DNA of 64,000 nt from contig CAWIJV010000003.1 in the NCBI GenBank assembly GCA_963836585.1, positions 526,927-590,926 on the forward strand, read 5' to 3'. Shown piece by piece: positions 35,825 through 44,366 of the stretch. Made by a program: the position numbers and the translations under genes. The notes under the pieces are model-generated. The model saw nothing but the letters and a program-made list of their open reading frames with translations, searched no databases and had not been told where the DNA came from. Positions within the stretch are counted from its first letter, which is position 1. Every line of letters begins with the position of its first letter. The stretch comes from BTUB01 sp963836585 (lineage in GTDB: Bacteria > Babelota > Babeliae > Babelales > Vermiphilaceae).

Positions 35825-36682
35825 TTAGGCTAAGACGCCAACTTCTTTAAGATCATCACGCAATTGAGCAATCGCTTGTGCATTTGGTTTGTCGGCTTCA
35901 AAGTGAATGCCCACAAATCCTTCTTGCGCCGCTGCTTGCACGTTTGCTAAAGAATCATCTGCAAAAATTACGATATATTTTTTGTCAGGGTTGTAGGTCT
36001 GCATAAATTCTCTGAAGAATTGCGCCGTCGGTTTGCCCACTGATGCCAGTTCCGGTGGTAATACCGTGAGTGGATTTTTACCATATCTGCTATAGTCAAC
36101 CACTTTGCCGGGCAAAATTTTGTCGAGCAAGGTGCTATGGTAAACTTTATTAAATTTCAGCTTTAATTCTTGCAACAAGCGTGGGCCGATATTAGAAGCA
36201 AATCGTTGTGGGATATTTTTGGCCGCGATCGCTTCCACAATTTCTTGCATGACTGGCTGTGGCTTATATGAATTTGAAACGAGGATGACCGCGTTGGCGA
36301 TATCCTTTAGGTCATGCTTTTCAAAAATTACTACGTATGCTTCGCCTGACGCATCGCTTACGCCCAGTTTTTTGTTGTCAGCTTGCATGGTGTTGATATC
36401 TGCTTTTGCGCGAGAGGTCGGATTTTGGCGCCCAGTGATTTTTGCCCACGCAATATCCCTAAAGGCACGTGCGAATGCAAGAGGTGCCGCTTTAATAACG
36501 GTATAGATGTTGGTCCATTTGCCACCTTCTTTGGCGGCCAATACTTTGTGAATATCCCAAGCCATCATCTTTGGCGCGCTGTACACTTGAAGTTGAGACA
36601 ACTGGGGCGGATATACCACTACTGCGTTGACGAGAGTTGCGTTGAGGGATAAGAGGGTGAGTAATAATAATTTTTTAAACAT
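35825..36682 (-). CDS. Exported HAD-like protein, copy 1
   Basis: 285 residues with a signal peptide (LLLLTLLSLNATLVNA). It resembles the haloacid dehalogenase superfamily: a motif I-like M-A-W-D-I-H-K-V-L (Asp43) and a motif IV-like YIVIFADDSLANVQAA followed by GFVGIHF. The second motif I Asp (D-x-D) is replaced by His. The middle contains QRFASNIGPRLL and DKILPGKVVDYSRYG, both shared with the next gene. Phosphatase activity is therefore possible but not certain. Start has AAGGAG upstream. It lies between the GH1-like gene and its paralog, all in one direction. Confidence 0.7.
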   Translation of the reverse strand: MFKKLLLLTLLSLNATLVNAVVVYPPQLSQLQVYSAPKMMAWDIHKVLAAKEGGKWTNIYTVIKAAPLAFARAFRDIAWAKITGRQNPTSRAKADINTMQADNKKLGVSDASGEAYVVIFEKHDLKDIANAVILVSNSYKPQPVMQEIVEAIAAKNIPQRFASNIGPRLLQELKLKFNKVYHSTLLDKILPGKVVDYSRYGKNPLTVLPPELASVGKPTAQFFREFMQTYNPDKKYIVIFADDSLANVQAAAQEGFVGIHFEADKPNAQAIAQLRDDLKEVGVLA

Positions 36683-36705
36683 AATGAACTCCTTAATTTG
36701 TTCTT

Positions 36706-37515
36706 CTATTTCTTACCATAGATTTGCAATGTTTGAAATGCATTGCGTAACTGTTTTACAAAAAGGTTATCTTTCAGCGTGGCATTCACATGAATTCCCA
36801 CGAATCCTTTGCTCACGGCAGCCTTGATGTTTTCAAGTTTGTCGTCAATAAAGATAATGATCTGGTCGCCGGCGGTATTATAGGTATCAATAAAATCCTG
36901 GAAAAAGGGAAGGCCGGGTTTGCAAAATTGTGTCAAATGAGCCGGGAGCGGCTTTTTGAGTGGACGGGCACCCAGCTGACTATAGTCGATTACTTTGCCG
37001 GGCAAAATCATATCGAGCATGCCGATCTTGTATTTGTTTTTAAATTTTGTGCTGAGATTTTTTAAAAAAGCGTCGCCGATATTTGAGGCAAATCGCTGGG
37101 TGAAACCGAGCAACTTCATCTCATGTACTATCGTTGCCATGCCTGCACGCGGTTTATACGCATTTGCCCCTTCTTGTGCCATTTTGGCCATTGCGGTTTG
37201 GCCATGCTTGTTAAAAATCGCCGCAATGCCCTGCCCGGAAATATCCTGATCTTTGGGAATGCTATCGATCTCATCCCAGGCATCAGGGCCGGTTAATTTT
37301 GACAGTCCAATGGCTGGCAGATGTTTGATGATCACTTTTGCTTTTGCGGCACCATCTTTTTTTGCCAAAACGCCGTGCACATCCCAGGCAAAGATGATTT
37401 TTTTAGAGGCCGCATAATCATGTACATGACCAAACGTGATCCCTTTGGGAAGGTAAATCATGCCCCGTATGCCTGCGGGCACGAGGAATAATAGTAAAAA
37501 TAGACGCTTGAACAT
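36706..37515 (-). CDS. Exported HAD-like protein, copy 2
   Basis: 269 residues, a paralog of 35825-36682. Signal peptide (LFLLLFLVPAGIRG), then F-A-W-D-V-H-G-V-L-A (Asp45), TQRFASNIGDAFL, LDMILPGKVIDYSQLG and IIIFIDDKLENIKAA with GFVGIHV. As in copy 1 the general acid Asp of D-x-D is His. The strong conservation of the W-D-[IV]-H motif and of the I-L-P-G-K-V-[IV]-D-Y-S block in both copies points to a real shared function outside the cytoplasm. No other family member or partner is recognisable nearby. Confidence 0.7.
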   Translation of the reverse strand: MFKRLFLLLFLVPAGIRGMIYLPKGITFGHVHDYAASKKIIFAWDVHGVLAKKDGAAKAKVIIKHLPAIGLSKLTGPDAWDEIDSIPKDQDISGQGIAAIFNKHGQTAMAKMAQEGANAYKPRAGMATIVHEMKLLGFTQRFASNIGDAFLKNLSTKFKNKYKIGMLDMILPGKVIDYSQLGARPLKKPLPAHLTQFCKPGLPFFQDFIDTYNTAGDQIIIFIDDKLENIKAAVSKGFVGIHVNATLKDNLFVKQLRNAFQTLQIYGKK

Positions 37516-37546
37516 GATAAAAAACCTCCCGAGATTTTTCTAGCCT

Positions 37547-37864
37547 TTAAATAGGGTCAATTTCGAAGTTTCTCATCAGTGCTTTTGAGCCGGTTTCAAC
37601 GATGAATGATGTGGCAAAGGCTGAAAAGAAGCTGCAAGTGCCCAGTTTTTCGGCTATTCTTGCATCTTTAGAGATCAAGACAGCCGTGGCTACTCCAATG
37701 CTGTGAGCTGCATAGCTGGTGGCCAATGGGTGCTTATTAACGGTTTGAAGGATGCTGGCGCCAATCTTGCCCAAGAAGGTTTTAGGGCGAGCTGCCTGGA
37801 TAGGTGCCAGGGATAATATTGAAAGGGCGATCGCAGAAACTGCTGATTTTTTAGATAAGAACAT
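37547..37864 (-). CDS. Small exported or membrane protein, function unknown
   Basis: 105 residues with a signal peptide (SAVSAIALSILSLAPIQA) and one or two weak hydrophobic stretches (ATSYAAHSIGVATAVLI, CSFFSAFATSFIVETG). No recognised domain. Its layout resembles the next small gene (38035-38316). Preceded on its strand by a region with a TTTAAATGGAG ribosome binding site. Confidence 0.5.
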   Translation of the reverse strand: MFLSKKSAVSAIALSILSLAPIQAARPKTFLGKIGASILQTVNKHPLATSYAAHSIGVATAVLISKDARIAEKLGTCSFFSAFATSFIVETGSKALMRNFEIDPI

Positions 37865-37992
37865 GGTATAAACTCCATTTAAAAATATATAACCTACTTT
37901 TTACCTTACGTGAAAAAATGAAATTTGCAATAGTCCCAGGAGGGCAAAGGCATTAGTAGTTTCAAATAGAAATAAATGAGCGTTTGAAAGTT

Positions 37993-38026
37993 AAAGGGCA
38001 CACCTTTTCATTTTGGTATGCCCTTG
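37993..38026 (-). terminator. Intrinsic terminator-like hairpin
   Basis: AAGGGCACACC (37994-38004) pairs with GGTATGCCCTT (38015-38025) with one internal mismatch, followed on the minus strand by a T-containing tract. It lies just beyond the stop of 38035-38316. Confidence 0.6.
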
Positions 38027-38034
38027 TAAGTCTT

Positions 38035-38316
38035 TTATCTATTTGAGCCAAAAGTTTGATCGGCAAGATAATTCAAACTATAACCTATAGCTAAAACTCC
38101 TGCGGTCATAATGCCACCAAAGGCTATTTTATCGCTTATATTAGGTATTTCTTCGGTCATTTTTTTCATTACATAGCCATGAAGAGCTACCGTTGAAGCA
38201 ACGAAGAGTCCTAAATAGGCCTTGTCTCCATTCGAGAGTCCTGAAATAGGATTGGAATATAGAGGTGTGATTGGGCTTATAAGTAATAAGCTTGCTAAAA
38301 AGTATTTGTAAAACAT
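38035..38316 (-). CDS. Small membrane protein, function unknown
   Basis: 93 residues: signal or first membrane segment (YFLASLLLISPITPLYS), then two likely helices (GLFVASTVALHGYVM and AFGGIMTAGVLAIGYSLNYL). No known domain. AAGGAG-type site (CTAAGGAG) precedes the start. It is divergent from the ankyrin gene 38488-39309, with a long palindrome between them. Confidence 0.55.
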   Translation of the reverse strand: MFYKYFLASLLLISPITPLYSNPISGLSNGDKAYLGLFVASTVALHGYVMKKMTEEIPNISDKIAFGGIMTAGVLAIGYSLNYLADQTFGSNR

Positions 38317-38361
38317 ATAAAACTCCTTAGTATTTTTAAATTAATAACAATATTACACCTT

Positions 38362-38447
38362 TATTCTACCTTAAAATTACAAAAAGGCAATGATTTTATT
38401 CTCCACTTATAAAATTATTGCCTTTTTGAATAAAATAGGTAGAATTA
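38362..38447. repeat. Long imperfect palindrome between divergent genes
   Basis: CAAAAAGGCAATGATTTTAT (38380-38399) pairs with its complement at 38409-38428 with one G-T mismatch, nine-base loop. The flanks ATTCTACCTTA and AATAGGTAGAAT extend the pairing, giving arms of about 37 bases. It could be a small non-autonomous element or a symmetric control region; no target duplication was identified. Confidence 0.6.
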
Positions 38448-38487
38448 GTGATAGAAAATACAGTATTAGCTGAAATTTGGAGGTTCA

Positions 38488-39309
38488 ATGTTAAAATTAT
38501 ATTGCTACTTATTATCAATCCTGGTAAGCCTGCCTATAATGGGCATGGAAAAGCCGGTACAAAGGCAATCTGTGATACCAGTACCCAATGATATTATAAG
38601 AGAAGGTTTCCTAAAAAATCTTAAAGGGTCTTCTTTACCAGAATCGGTTAAAAATATACAGTCATTAGCTCATTCGAATGCACAGTTTTTAAGATCGATT
38701 AATAGTGATTCTATGACTCTCTTTCTTATTAATTATCTTGCCAAAGTTCATGCAACAGATGCTATTTCAGTGGCGCTTGCTTTAAAAAATAAAGGAGCAG
38801 GCCTTTGGCTCAAAGATTGCTATCCGATAATGAAGGAACCAACAAAAGACATAGTACGAGAAGCATTTGTAAAAGCTGCTACTGAGGGTAAAGCGGGGCT
38901 CATATCATTTGTATTGGCCCATATGCGTCAACTGGTAAATCAAAGTGTAATCCGATTAGCAGATGGACACCTCTGGGCTGATGAACCAGCTTTAATCAAT
39001 GCGGCTCAAAACGGGCATACTGAAGTTGTGAGGATGCTTATCGAAGCTGGTGCAAATGTTTGCTATAAAGATAGGTTTGGATACACTTCTTTGCATCGCG
39101 CTGCTCGAGAGGGCCATAGGGAAATAGTAAAACTATTACTTGATGCAGGAGCAGGTCGATGTATGATCGATACGGGCTATTATAATGGGTGTGATGTACT
39201 AGATCTTGCTAAAGGGCATGTCGAAATGGTTGACTTTTTAAAGTCGCGCATGGGCTGGATGCAAGTTTTTTCATATTGGGTAAAGGAATTATTCAACAAA
39301 TCTATATGA
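38488..39309 (+). CDS. Exported ankyrin-repeat protein
   Basis: 273 residues with a signal peptide (LYCYLLSILVSLPIMG) and M-E junction. Residues about 165-240 hold two good ankyrin repeats (PALINAAQNGHTEVVRMLIE, YTSLHRAAREGHREIVKLLL) and a degenerate third before a short hydrophobic C-terminus. The N-terminal half is helical and unrecognised. Ankyrin domains bind proteins, and export suggests a target outside the cytoplasm. Start has TGGAGG upstream. Codon use appears more AT-rich than that of dnaE or uvrA. Confidence 0.8.
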   Translation: MLKLYCYLLSILVSLPIMGMEKPVQRQSVIPVPNDIIREGFLKNLKGSSLPESVKNIQSLAHSNAQFLRSINSDSMTLFLINYLAKVHATDAISVALALKNKGAGLWLKDCYPIMKEPTKDIVREAFVKAATEGKAGLISFVLAHMRQLVNQSVIRLADGHLWADEPALINAAQNGHTEVVRMLIEAGANVCYKDRFGYTSLHRAAREGHREIVKLLLDAGAGRCMIDTGYYNGCDVLDLAKGHVEMVDFLKSRMGWMQVFSYWVKELFNKSI

Positions 39310-39441
39310 TAATTTTCAATATATTTCAAATAGAAAAAATGTGATTGCATAGTAACCTACTAGACCATCAGGGGAATATTTGTTAAAATACCTTATAATC
39401 AAAGAAAAATTTATGATTCTCATCAGTTAGGATTCTTGAAG

Positions 39442-39771
39442 ATGGAACAGATTAAAACGTTTGATAAATATGCTATTTTTGCCCGCGGATTAAAGCAATA
39501 CCAGGCAGTTGAGGGCAAGACCCTGGCTCTGGACTCCATCGAAGGCGAGCCGGGTTCAAACTTGGAGTTTAAAGAGGTGCTTTTCCGTAAAACCGGTGAA
39601 AATGCCTTCGAATTTGGCAAGCCATTTTTAACCAAGCCGGTCAAGGCAGTTATCATAAAGCATATGAAGGGGCCTAAAAAGATCTCCCTCCGCTTTAAAC
39701 GCCGTAAAAAAGTAAGTGTTCAAACTAATAGCCGCGCTCATTTGACGATTGTTCGTTTCGAGACAGTGTAA
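39442..39771 (+). CDS. rplU: Ribosomal protein bL21
   Basis: 109 residues. The bL21 core is visible: KYAIFARGLKQYQAVEGKTL, then KEVLFRKTGEN, GKPFLTKPVKAVIIKHMKGP and the basic loop KKISLRFKRRKK. It has about nine residues more than usual before the Y-A-I start. ATG 39442 follows a TTAGGA site; a TTG two codons earlier is possible. Normally followed by rpmA (bL27), which is absent; a strong terminator follows at once. Confidence 0.9.
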   Translation: MEQIKTFDKYAIFARGLKQYQAVEGKTLALDSIEGEPGSNLEFKEVLFRKTGENAFEFGKPFLTKPVKAVIIKHMKGPKKISLRFKRRKKVSVQTNSRAHLTIVRFETV

Positions 39772-39792
39772 TTAATTTCTTAAGTAAATTCT

Positions 39793-39822
39793 AAAGCCCC
39801 GCTGAAAATGCGGGGCTTTTTT
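39793..39822 (+). terminator. Intrinsic terminator after rplU
   Basis: AAAGCCCCGC (39793-39802) pairs perfectly with GCGGGGCTTT (39810-39819), seven-base loop, followed by T residues. Textbook form, 21 bases after the rplU stop. Confidence 0.92.
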
Positions 39823-39832
39823 GCTTGGTGCT

Positions 39833-39859
39833 AATTCTGCAGACACTGTCTGCAGAATT
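39833..39859. repeat. 27-base palindrome shared with the nuclease gene
   Basis: AATTCTGCAGACA and TGTCTGCAGAATT are perfect inverted arms around one C. The inner 19 bases recur at 40585-40603 inside the DUF1016 gene, where they are translated as L-Q-T-V-S-A. The first copy lies 15 bases beyond the nuclease stop codon. Confidence 0.7.
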
Positions 39860-39874
39860 AAAGACCTTGATATA

Positions 39875-40900
39875 TTACTCAATTTCTCCAAGCAGTTTTG
39901 CTATCTGATCCGCGCTCGGAAGCTGATTTTTAAGTTCTTTTGGCAGCTTTTTGACTACTGTGTACCCTGCTACGCCAATAGGTTTCTGAGATTCCTTGAG
40001 CGCATATTCTACTATTGTTCTATCTTTTGTCTTGCATAGGATAATGCCAATAGATGGATTCTCGCCGGCCATTTTATCATGGGCATCGAGAGCTGCTAAA
40101 TAGAATTGCATTTTACCCACATATTCGGGTAAAAACTCGCCAATCTTAAGCTCAATCGCGATAAGGCATTTTAGGGCACGGCTATAGAGTAAGATATCAA
40201 TAAAGTACTCTTTATCGCTCACCTCAAGACGATATTGACTTCCGACGAAAGCAAACATACCGTCCATTTCTCTCAAAAAATCATCTACTCTTGTTACCAG
40301 TGCATCTTCTAGTTGCCGCTCGCTAAACTCATCGCCGAGCTCCAGAAAATCAAAAGTGTACTCATCTTTAACAACCAAATTTACTTGATCTTTTATAGTT
40401 ACTGGGATTGTTCTATCAAAGTTGGTCTGTCCGAGCAAGGTCTTCTCATAGGTTTGATTTTCTATATTGTTTAAAAGAGCTCTATAGCTCCAGCCTTTCT
40501 TATAAGACATTCTGATGTAAAATTCTCGTTCCAAAGGGTCTTTAGTGGCCTGAAGTATAGCTAAATTATGGCTCCAGCTAATTTCTGCAGACACTGTCTG
40601 CAGTTTTTCATTTTTCCCGTATGACAGGTATAAATCACGCATATACCATAAGTTACGTTGAGAGAACCCTCTCATGCCCGGGAACAGTTTTTGAAGATCT
40701 TTTGCGAGGCTTTCTATAACTGCCTCTCCCCATTTTTCCTTCTTTTGGGTTTCTACTATGCGTTTACCCAGGTGCCAATAAAGCCTGATTAATTGAGTGT
40801 TAACTGCCTTAAGAGCATTCTTCTGTGCTTCGCGTATATGCTCGTTAAGTTCCTGCAAAAATTCTGCATATGCTTGAGATTGTAGTTTTTTAATTTTCAT
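39875..40900 (-). CDS. DUF1016 (YhcG-type) PD-(D/E)XK nuclease family protein
   Basis: 341 residues. The N-terminal DUF1016 winged-helix part is clear (LNEHIREAQKNALKAVNTQL, LYWHLGKRIVE, GFSQRNLWYMRDLY, ISWSHNLAIL). The C-terminal nuclease fold has the motif FIDILLYSRALKCLIAIELK (Asp then E-x-K), followed by GEFLPEYVGKMQFYLAALD. The family is common near restriction, toxin and mobile elements; function is not established. A 19-base palindrome within the gene is repeated just after its stop. Probably an accessory gene acquired horizontally. Confidence 0.9.
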   Translation of the reverse strand: MKIKKLQSQAYAEFLQELNEHIREAQKNALKAVNTQLIRLYWHLGKRIVETQKKEKWGEAVIESLAKDLQKLFPGMRGFSQRNLWYMRDLYLSYGKNEKLQTVSAEISWSHNLAILQATKDPLEREFYIRMSYKKGWSYRALLNNIENQTYEKTLLGQTNFDRTIPVTIKDQVNLVVKDEYTFDFLELGDEFSERQLEDALVTRVDDFLREMDGMFAFVGSQYRLEVSDKEYFIDILLYSRALKCLIAIELKIGEFLPEYVGKMQFYLAALDAHDKMAGENPSIGIILCKTKDRTIVEYALKESQKPIGVAGYTVVKKLPKELKNQLPSADQIAKLLGEIE

Positions 40901-40910
40901 ATCTTAAAGC

Positions 40911-41552
40911 CTACAGTTTCGTGATTTTTTCCAGATCTTCTTTTTCGCCCGAAAAGACCAGTTTATCCTGTGCCATAATCACATGATCAGGGTTACTCGA
41001 AACAATCTCATCAGCCCGATCGATGCCGATGCAATAGATGCCATAATTTTCAAAAAGATTCAGATCGCGTATTTTTTTGCCCACCAGTTTTTTGGGAGCA
41101 AGCAATCTACTGATATAAAATTTTTTAGTGATTCTAATCAGATCAATAAAGGGGGAGCTCAGCCGATCGGCCAGATGGATGCCGACCTCTTTTTCCGGCA
41201 GGATCACCTGATCGGCGCCCACTAGTGTGAGAATCTCTTTGTGAATTTCACTCACGGCGCGCGTGATCACCTTTTTTACTTTGAGCCGCTTTTTGAGTAG
41301 CGCGGTGATTAAAATCGATTGCGCAATATTTTCCCCCATCGCCACAATCACGGTATCCATCTCATCCATGCCGATGCTGCGCAAGGAGCTTTCATCATTG
41401 ATGCGCACGCAGACCGCTTGGGTCACCTGATCGCGAATAGAGCTAATAATCGATTCATTATCATCAACGGCCAAAACTTCCATGCCATTTTCTGCCAGCA
41501 AAGCGGCAACATCATGCCCAAATCTTCCTAATCCTATTACGCCAAATTTCAT
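40911..41552 (-). CDS. ktrA: Potassium uptake regulatory subunit KtrA/TrkA
   Basis: 213 residues. The N-terminal Rossmann (RCK) domain has GVIGLGRFGHDVA (residues 4-16) and the acidic end of strand 2, AVDDNE, for NAD(H) or ATP binding, and the C-terminal TrkA_C domain follows from about 130. One RCK unit indicates the KtrA type rather than the doubled TrkA. It sits 14 bases after the membrane subunit gene. Together they import potassium. Confidence 0.92.
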   Translation of the reverse strand: MKFGVIGLGRFGHDVAALLAENGMEVLAVDDNESIISSIRDQVTQAVCVRINDESSLRSIGMDEMDTVIVAMGENIAQSILITALLKKRLKVKKVITRAVSEIHKEILTLVGADQVILPEKEVGIHLADRLSSPFIDLIRITKKFYISRLLAPKKLVGKKIRDLNLFENYGIYCIGIDRADEIVSSNPDHVIMAQDKLVFSGEKEDLEKITKL

Positions 41553-41566
41553 AGTGTTGTTATCCT

Positions 41567-42916
41567 TTAGCTAAGCATAATCCGCTCTTCAGGATACACA
41601 ATCTCCGTTTGCCCTGCTTCTCGGCGCAGCGCAATTTTTCGCAACGCAAGAATTAAGGTGAGTGATCCTATTCTGCCAAAAATCATACTTAAGATAATTA
41701 AAAATTTTCCTGCTGATGAGAGCATCATGGTGACGCCCGAGCTAAATCCTAAATTGGTAAATGCTGAGAGCGCCTCAAAAGTGACATCAATAAAGCGCAA
41801 ATGAGGCTCAAAAATGAGAAGACCAAAGATGGTGATCAGTATCCAAAAGATGCCCAGCGATATGATGGCGATTGCTTTATTCACCTGATCCTTGGCGATG
41901 CGGCGACCCAAAATATTGATGGCCGTATGCCCTTCAATGGCTGCTTGCACCACGGCCAGATAGACTGCCATGGTGGTGGTGCGGATGCCGCTCCCGGTTG
42001 ATCCGGGTGCCGAGCCGATAAATCCGACAAGCATAATAAGAAAAAGTGTGGCCAACTGCAAGTAGCCGATCGGCACGGTTAATAATCCGGTGCTTCTAAA
42101 AGAAACGGCATGAAAAATAGTGGTAATAATTGTTTGCCAAAAACCGATCTGCGCAAATGCATGATGGTGTTCGATGGCATAGATTATAAGCGCGGTGAAG
42201 CCGATCCCAATGAGTGCACCATAGAGCACAATTCTTGTTTGTAATGAGAAGTGATGATGCTTGCCTTGCTTCAGGTGAGTGCAATATTCAATAATTTCAT
42301 AGAGGGTTACAAATCCGATGCCGCCCAAGAGCATGAGAAGTGTAGCGGTGATAAGCATGGTGGAATTGTGTGCGAACAGTTGTAGGCTATTGTTAAAAAG
42401 CGTGATGCCGGCACTGCAAAAGAATGAGATGCCATGAAACAGTGCCAAAAATGCGGCATAGCCGGGGGAATAGGAACGAATAAAAATAGTGAATAGCACA
42501 CAGGCGCCAAGCAGCTCAACGCTGAGGGAAATGGCGATGATAAAAAAGAGCAGGTGCTTAATATTTTTCCAATATTCAAGTTCTAAAAGTTTGCCGGCCA
42601 TGAGTTGCGTGGTGAGTCCTAAATTCACAAACAGTGAAAGAATAAATAAGGTGAGGGTGACCACTCCCAAGCCACCAATCTGAATGAGGAAGAGAATCAC
42701 GCAGTGACCAAAAAAGGTAAATTGTTCCAAAGGAATAGTTAAAAGGCCGGTGACGCAGGTGGCGGAAGTAGCCGTAAAAAAAAGATCAAGAAATGAAATA
42801 GGCACATGGCGGGCAATGGGCAGGGCAAGTAATAGTGTGCCCAGTAAAATAGTGCAAAAGAGTGCCAAAAGAATAACGCGCCCCGCAGAAAAATGTGCCA
42901 AGCGAGAATTACTCAT
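41567..42916 (-). CDS. ktrB: Potassium uptake membrane subunit KtrB/TrkH
   Basis: 449 residues with eight to ten membrane helices and the four pore loops of the TrkH/KtrB superfamily: TSATCVTGLL, FFCSAGITLF, FIGSAPGSTGSGIRTTT and SAFTNLGFSSG, each with the filter Gly. The length fits KtrB. It starts within the end of glyS (8-base overlap) and is followed by ktrA, so the order is glyS-ktrB-ktrA in one likely transcript. Confidence 0.92.
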   Translation of the reverse strand: MSNSRLAHFSAGRVILLALFCTILLGTLLLALPIARHVPISFLDLFFTATSATCVTGLLTIPLEQFTFFGHCVILFLIQIGGLGVVTLTLFILSLFVNLGLTTQLMAGKLLELEYWKNIKHLLFFIIAISLSVELLGACVLFTIFIRSYSPGYAAFLALFHGISFFCSAGITLFNNSLQLFAHNSTMLITATLLMLLGGIGFVTLYEIIEYCTHLKQGKHHHFSLQTRIVLYGALIGIGFTALIIYAIEHHHAFAQIGFWQTIITTIFHAVSFRSTGLLTVPIGYLQLATLFLIMLVGFIGSAPGSTGSGIRTTTMAVYLAVVQAAIEGHTAINILGRRIAKDQVNKAIAIISLGIFWILITIFGLLIFEPHLRFIDVTFEALSAFTNLGFSSGVTMMLSSAGKFLIILSMIFGRIGSLTLILALRKIALRREAGQTEIVYPEERIMLS

Positions 42917-44222
42917 ATAAACGTCCTATATAAGATTCGATACGATCGATAGCAATCCGTTCCTGTTTGGTTGTATCACGATTGCGCACCGTAACACAAT
43001 GGTCTTGTTCACTATCAAAATCATACGTGAAACACAGCGGTGTTCCAATCTCATCCTGGCGGCGGTACCGTTTGCCAATTGATCCCGATTCATCAAATTG
43101 CAGTTGGTGCCCTTTGGCGCGCATTTTTTCATAGATTGCTTTGGTTGCTTCGGTCTGCTTCTTGGTGAGGGGGAAAAAGGCTGCTTTGATGGGAGCAATA
43201 CGCGGATGCAATTTAAGCACAACGCGCGGTTCATTTTCAACCACATCTTCGCAATACGCATCAAAAAGAAGGGTGAGGAACAGGCGATCAACACCCACTG
43301 AGCATTCTACCACATGGGGCACATACGATTCTTTGGTCTCTTCATCGTAAACATTTAAATCTTTACCCGAATGCTGAGCATGCTGGCGCAGATCAAAATC
43401 ACCGCGATTGGCAATACCTTCCAGCTCTTTCCAGCCAAAGGGGAACTCATATTCCACATCGGTAGTTGCTTTGGAGTAGTGAGACAGTTCATTTTTTTCA
43501 TGATGACGCAGGCGAATTTTTTCTGTGGTGACGCCGATAGCCCGGTAAAATTCTTCGCGCGCTTTGAGCCACACTTGGAAAAATTGATCCGCATCGGCCC
43601 CTTTGCAAAACCACTCGATCTCCATCTGCTCAAATTCTCTCATGCGAAAGAGAAACTGCTTGGGGGTAATTTCATTTCTGAAGGCTTTACCAATTTGCGC
43701 CACACCAAAGGGAATTTTAACCCGATTGGTAGAAATAATATTTTTAAAATTGATAAAGATTGATTGCGCTGTTTCCGGGCGCAAGAAGGCGATGGATGCC
43801 TGATCGGCTGCAGCGCCTAGTTGGGTTTGAAACATCATGTTGAACTGGCGTGGCGCCGTCCATGATTTGATGCCGCAATGGGGGCATGCTTTTTCTAGAT
43901 TGATATCATCGGTGCGATAGCGGTGTTTGCAATTGAGGCAATCAACCATCGGATCGCTAAAATTTTCCACGTGCCCCGATGCTTTCCAGGTCTCATAGGA
44001 TCCTAAAATGGCGCCTTCAAATTGGAGAATGTTGTCGCTTGTTTTATACAGAGATTCGATCCACGCTTTGCGGATATTTTGCTTCATAAGGGTGCCCAGC
44101 GGACCAAAATCATAGACGCCATTCAAGCCGCCGTAAATTTCAGCCGATGGATAGACAAAACCCCGCCGTTTACACAGTGCAACCAACGTATCAAGCGTTG
44201 CTGCCGGTACCGATGAACTCAT
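42909..44222 (-). CDS. glyS: Glycyl-tRNA synthetase, dimeric class II type
   Basis: 437 residues of the alpha2 (archaeal/eukaryotic and Gram-positive type) GlyRS. Landmarks are RRGFVYPSAEIYGGLNGVYD, FGPLGTLMKQN, motif 2 with GKAFRNEITPKQFLFRMREF, EMEIEWF and motif 3 VECSVGVDRLFL, then the anticodon-binding domain. It charges tRNA-Gly. Its stop overlaps ktrB. The dimeric type is one of two non-homologous bacterial solutions. Confidence 0.95.
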   Translation of the reverse strand: MSSSVPAATLDTLVALCKRRGFVYPSAEIYGGLNGVYDFGPLGTLMKQNIRKAWIESLYKTSDNILQFEGAILGSYETWKASGHVENFSDPMVDCLNCKHRYRTDDINLEKACPHCGIKSWTAPRQFNMMFQTQLGAAADQASIAFLRPETAQSIFINFKNIISTNRVKIPFGVAQIGKAFRNEITPKQFLFRMREFEQMEIEWFCKGADADQFFQVWLKAREEFYRAIGVTTEKIRLRHHEKNELSHYSKATTDVEYEFPFGWKELEGIANRGDFDLRQHAQHSGKDLNVYDEETKESYVPHVVECSVGVDRLFLTLLFDAYCEDVVENEPRVVLKLHPRIAPIKAAFFPLTKKQTEATKAIYEKMRAKGHQLQFDESGSIGKRYRRQDEIGTPLCFTYDFDSEQDHCVTVRNRDTTKQERIAIDRIESYIGRLYE

Positions 44223-44366
44223 GAAAAACTCCTAACATTCTCATTATACAGTAACTAATAGGGTAAATAGTTTAGGGTGGTTTGGCAAATTGTCTTAAAT
44301 GCCAAACCGTGCTATAAGAGTATCTTACAAATAATTTTTTACCCTGAGATGAAAAAGGAAATTTCT

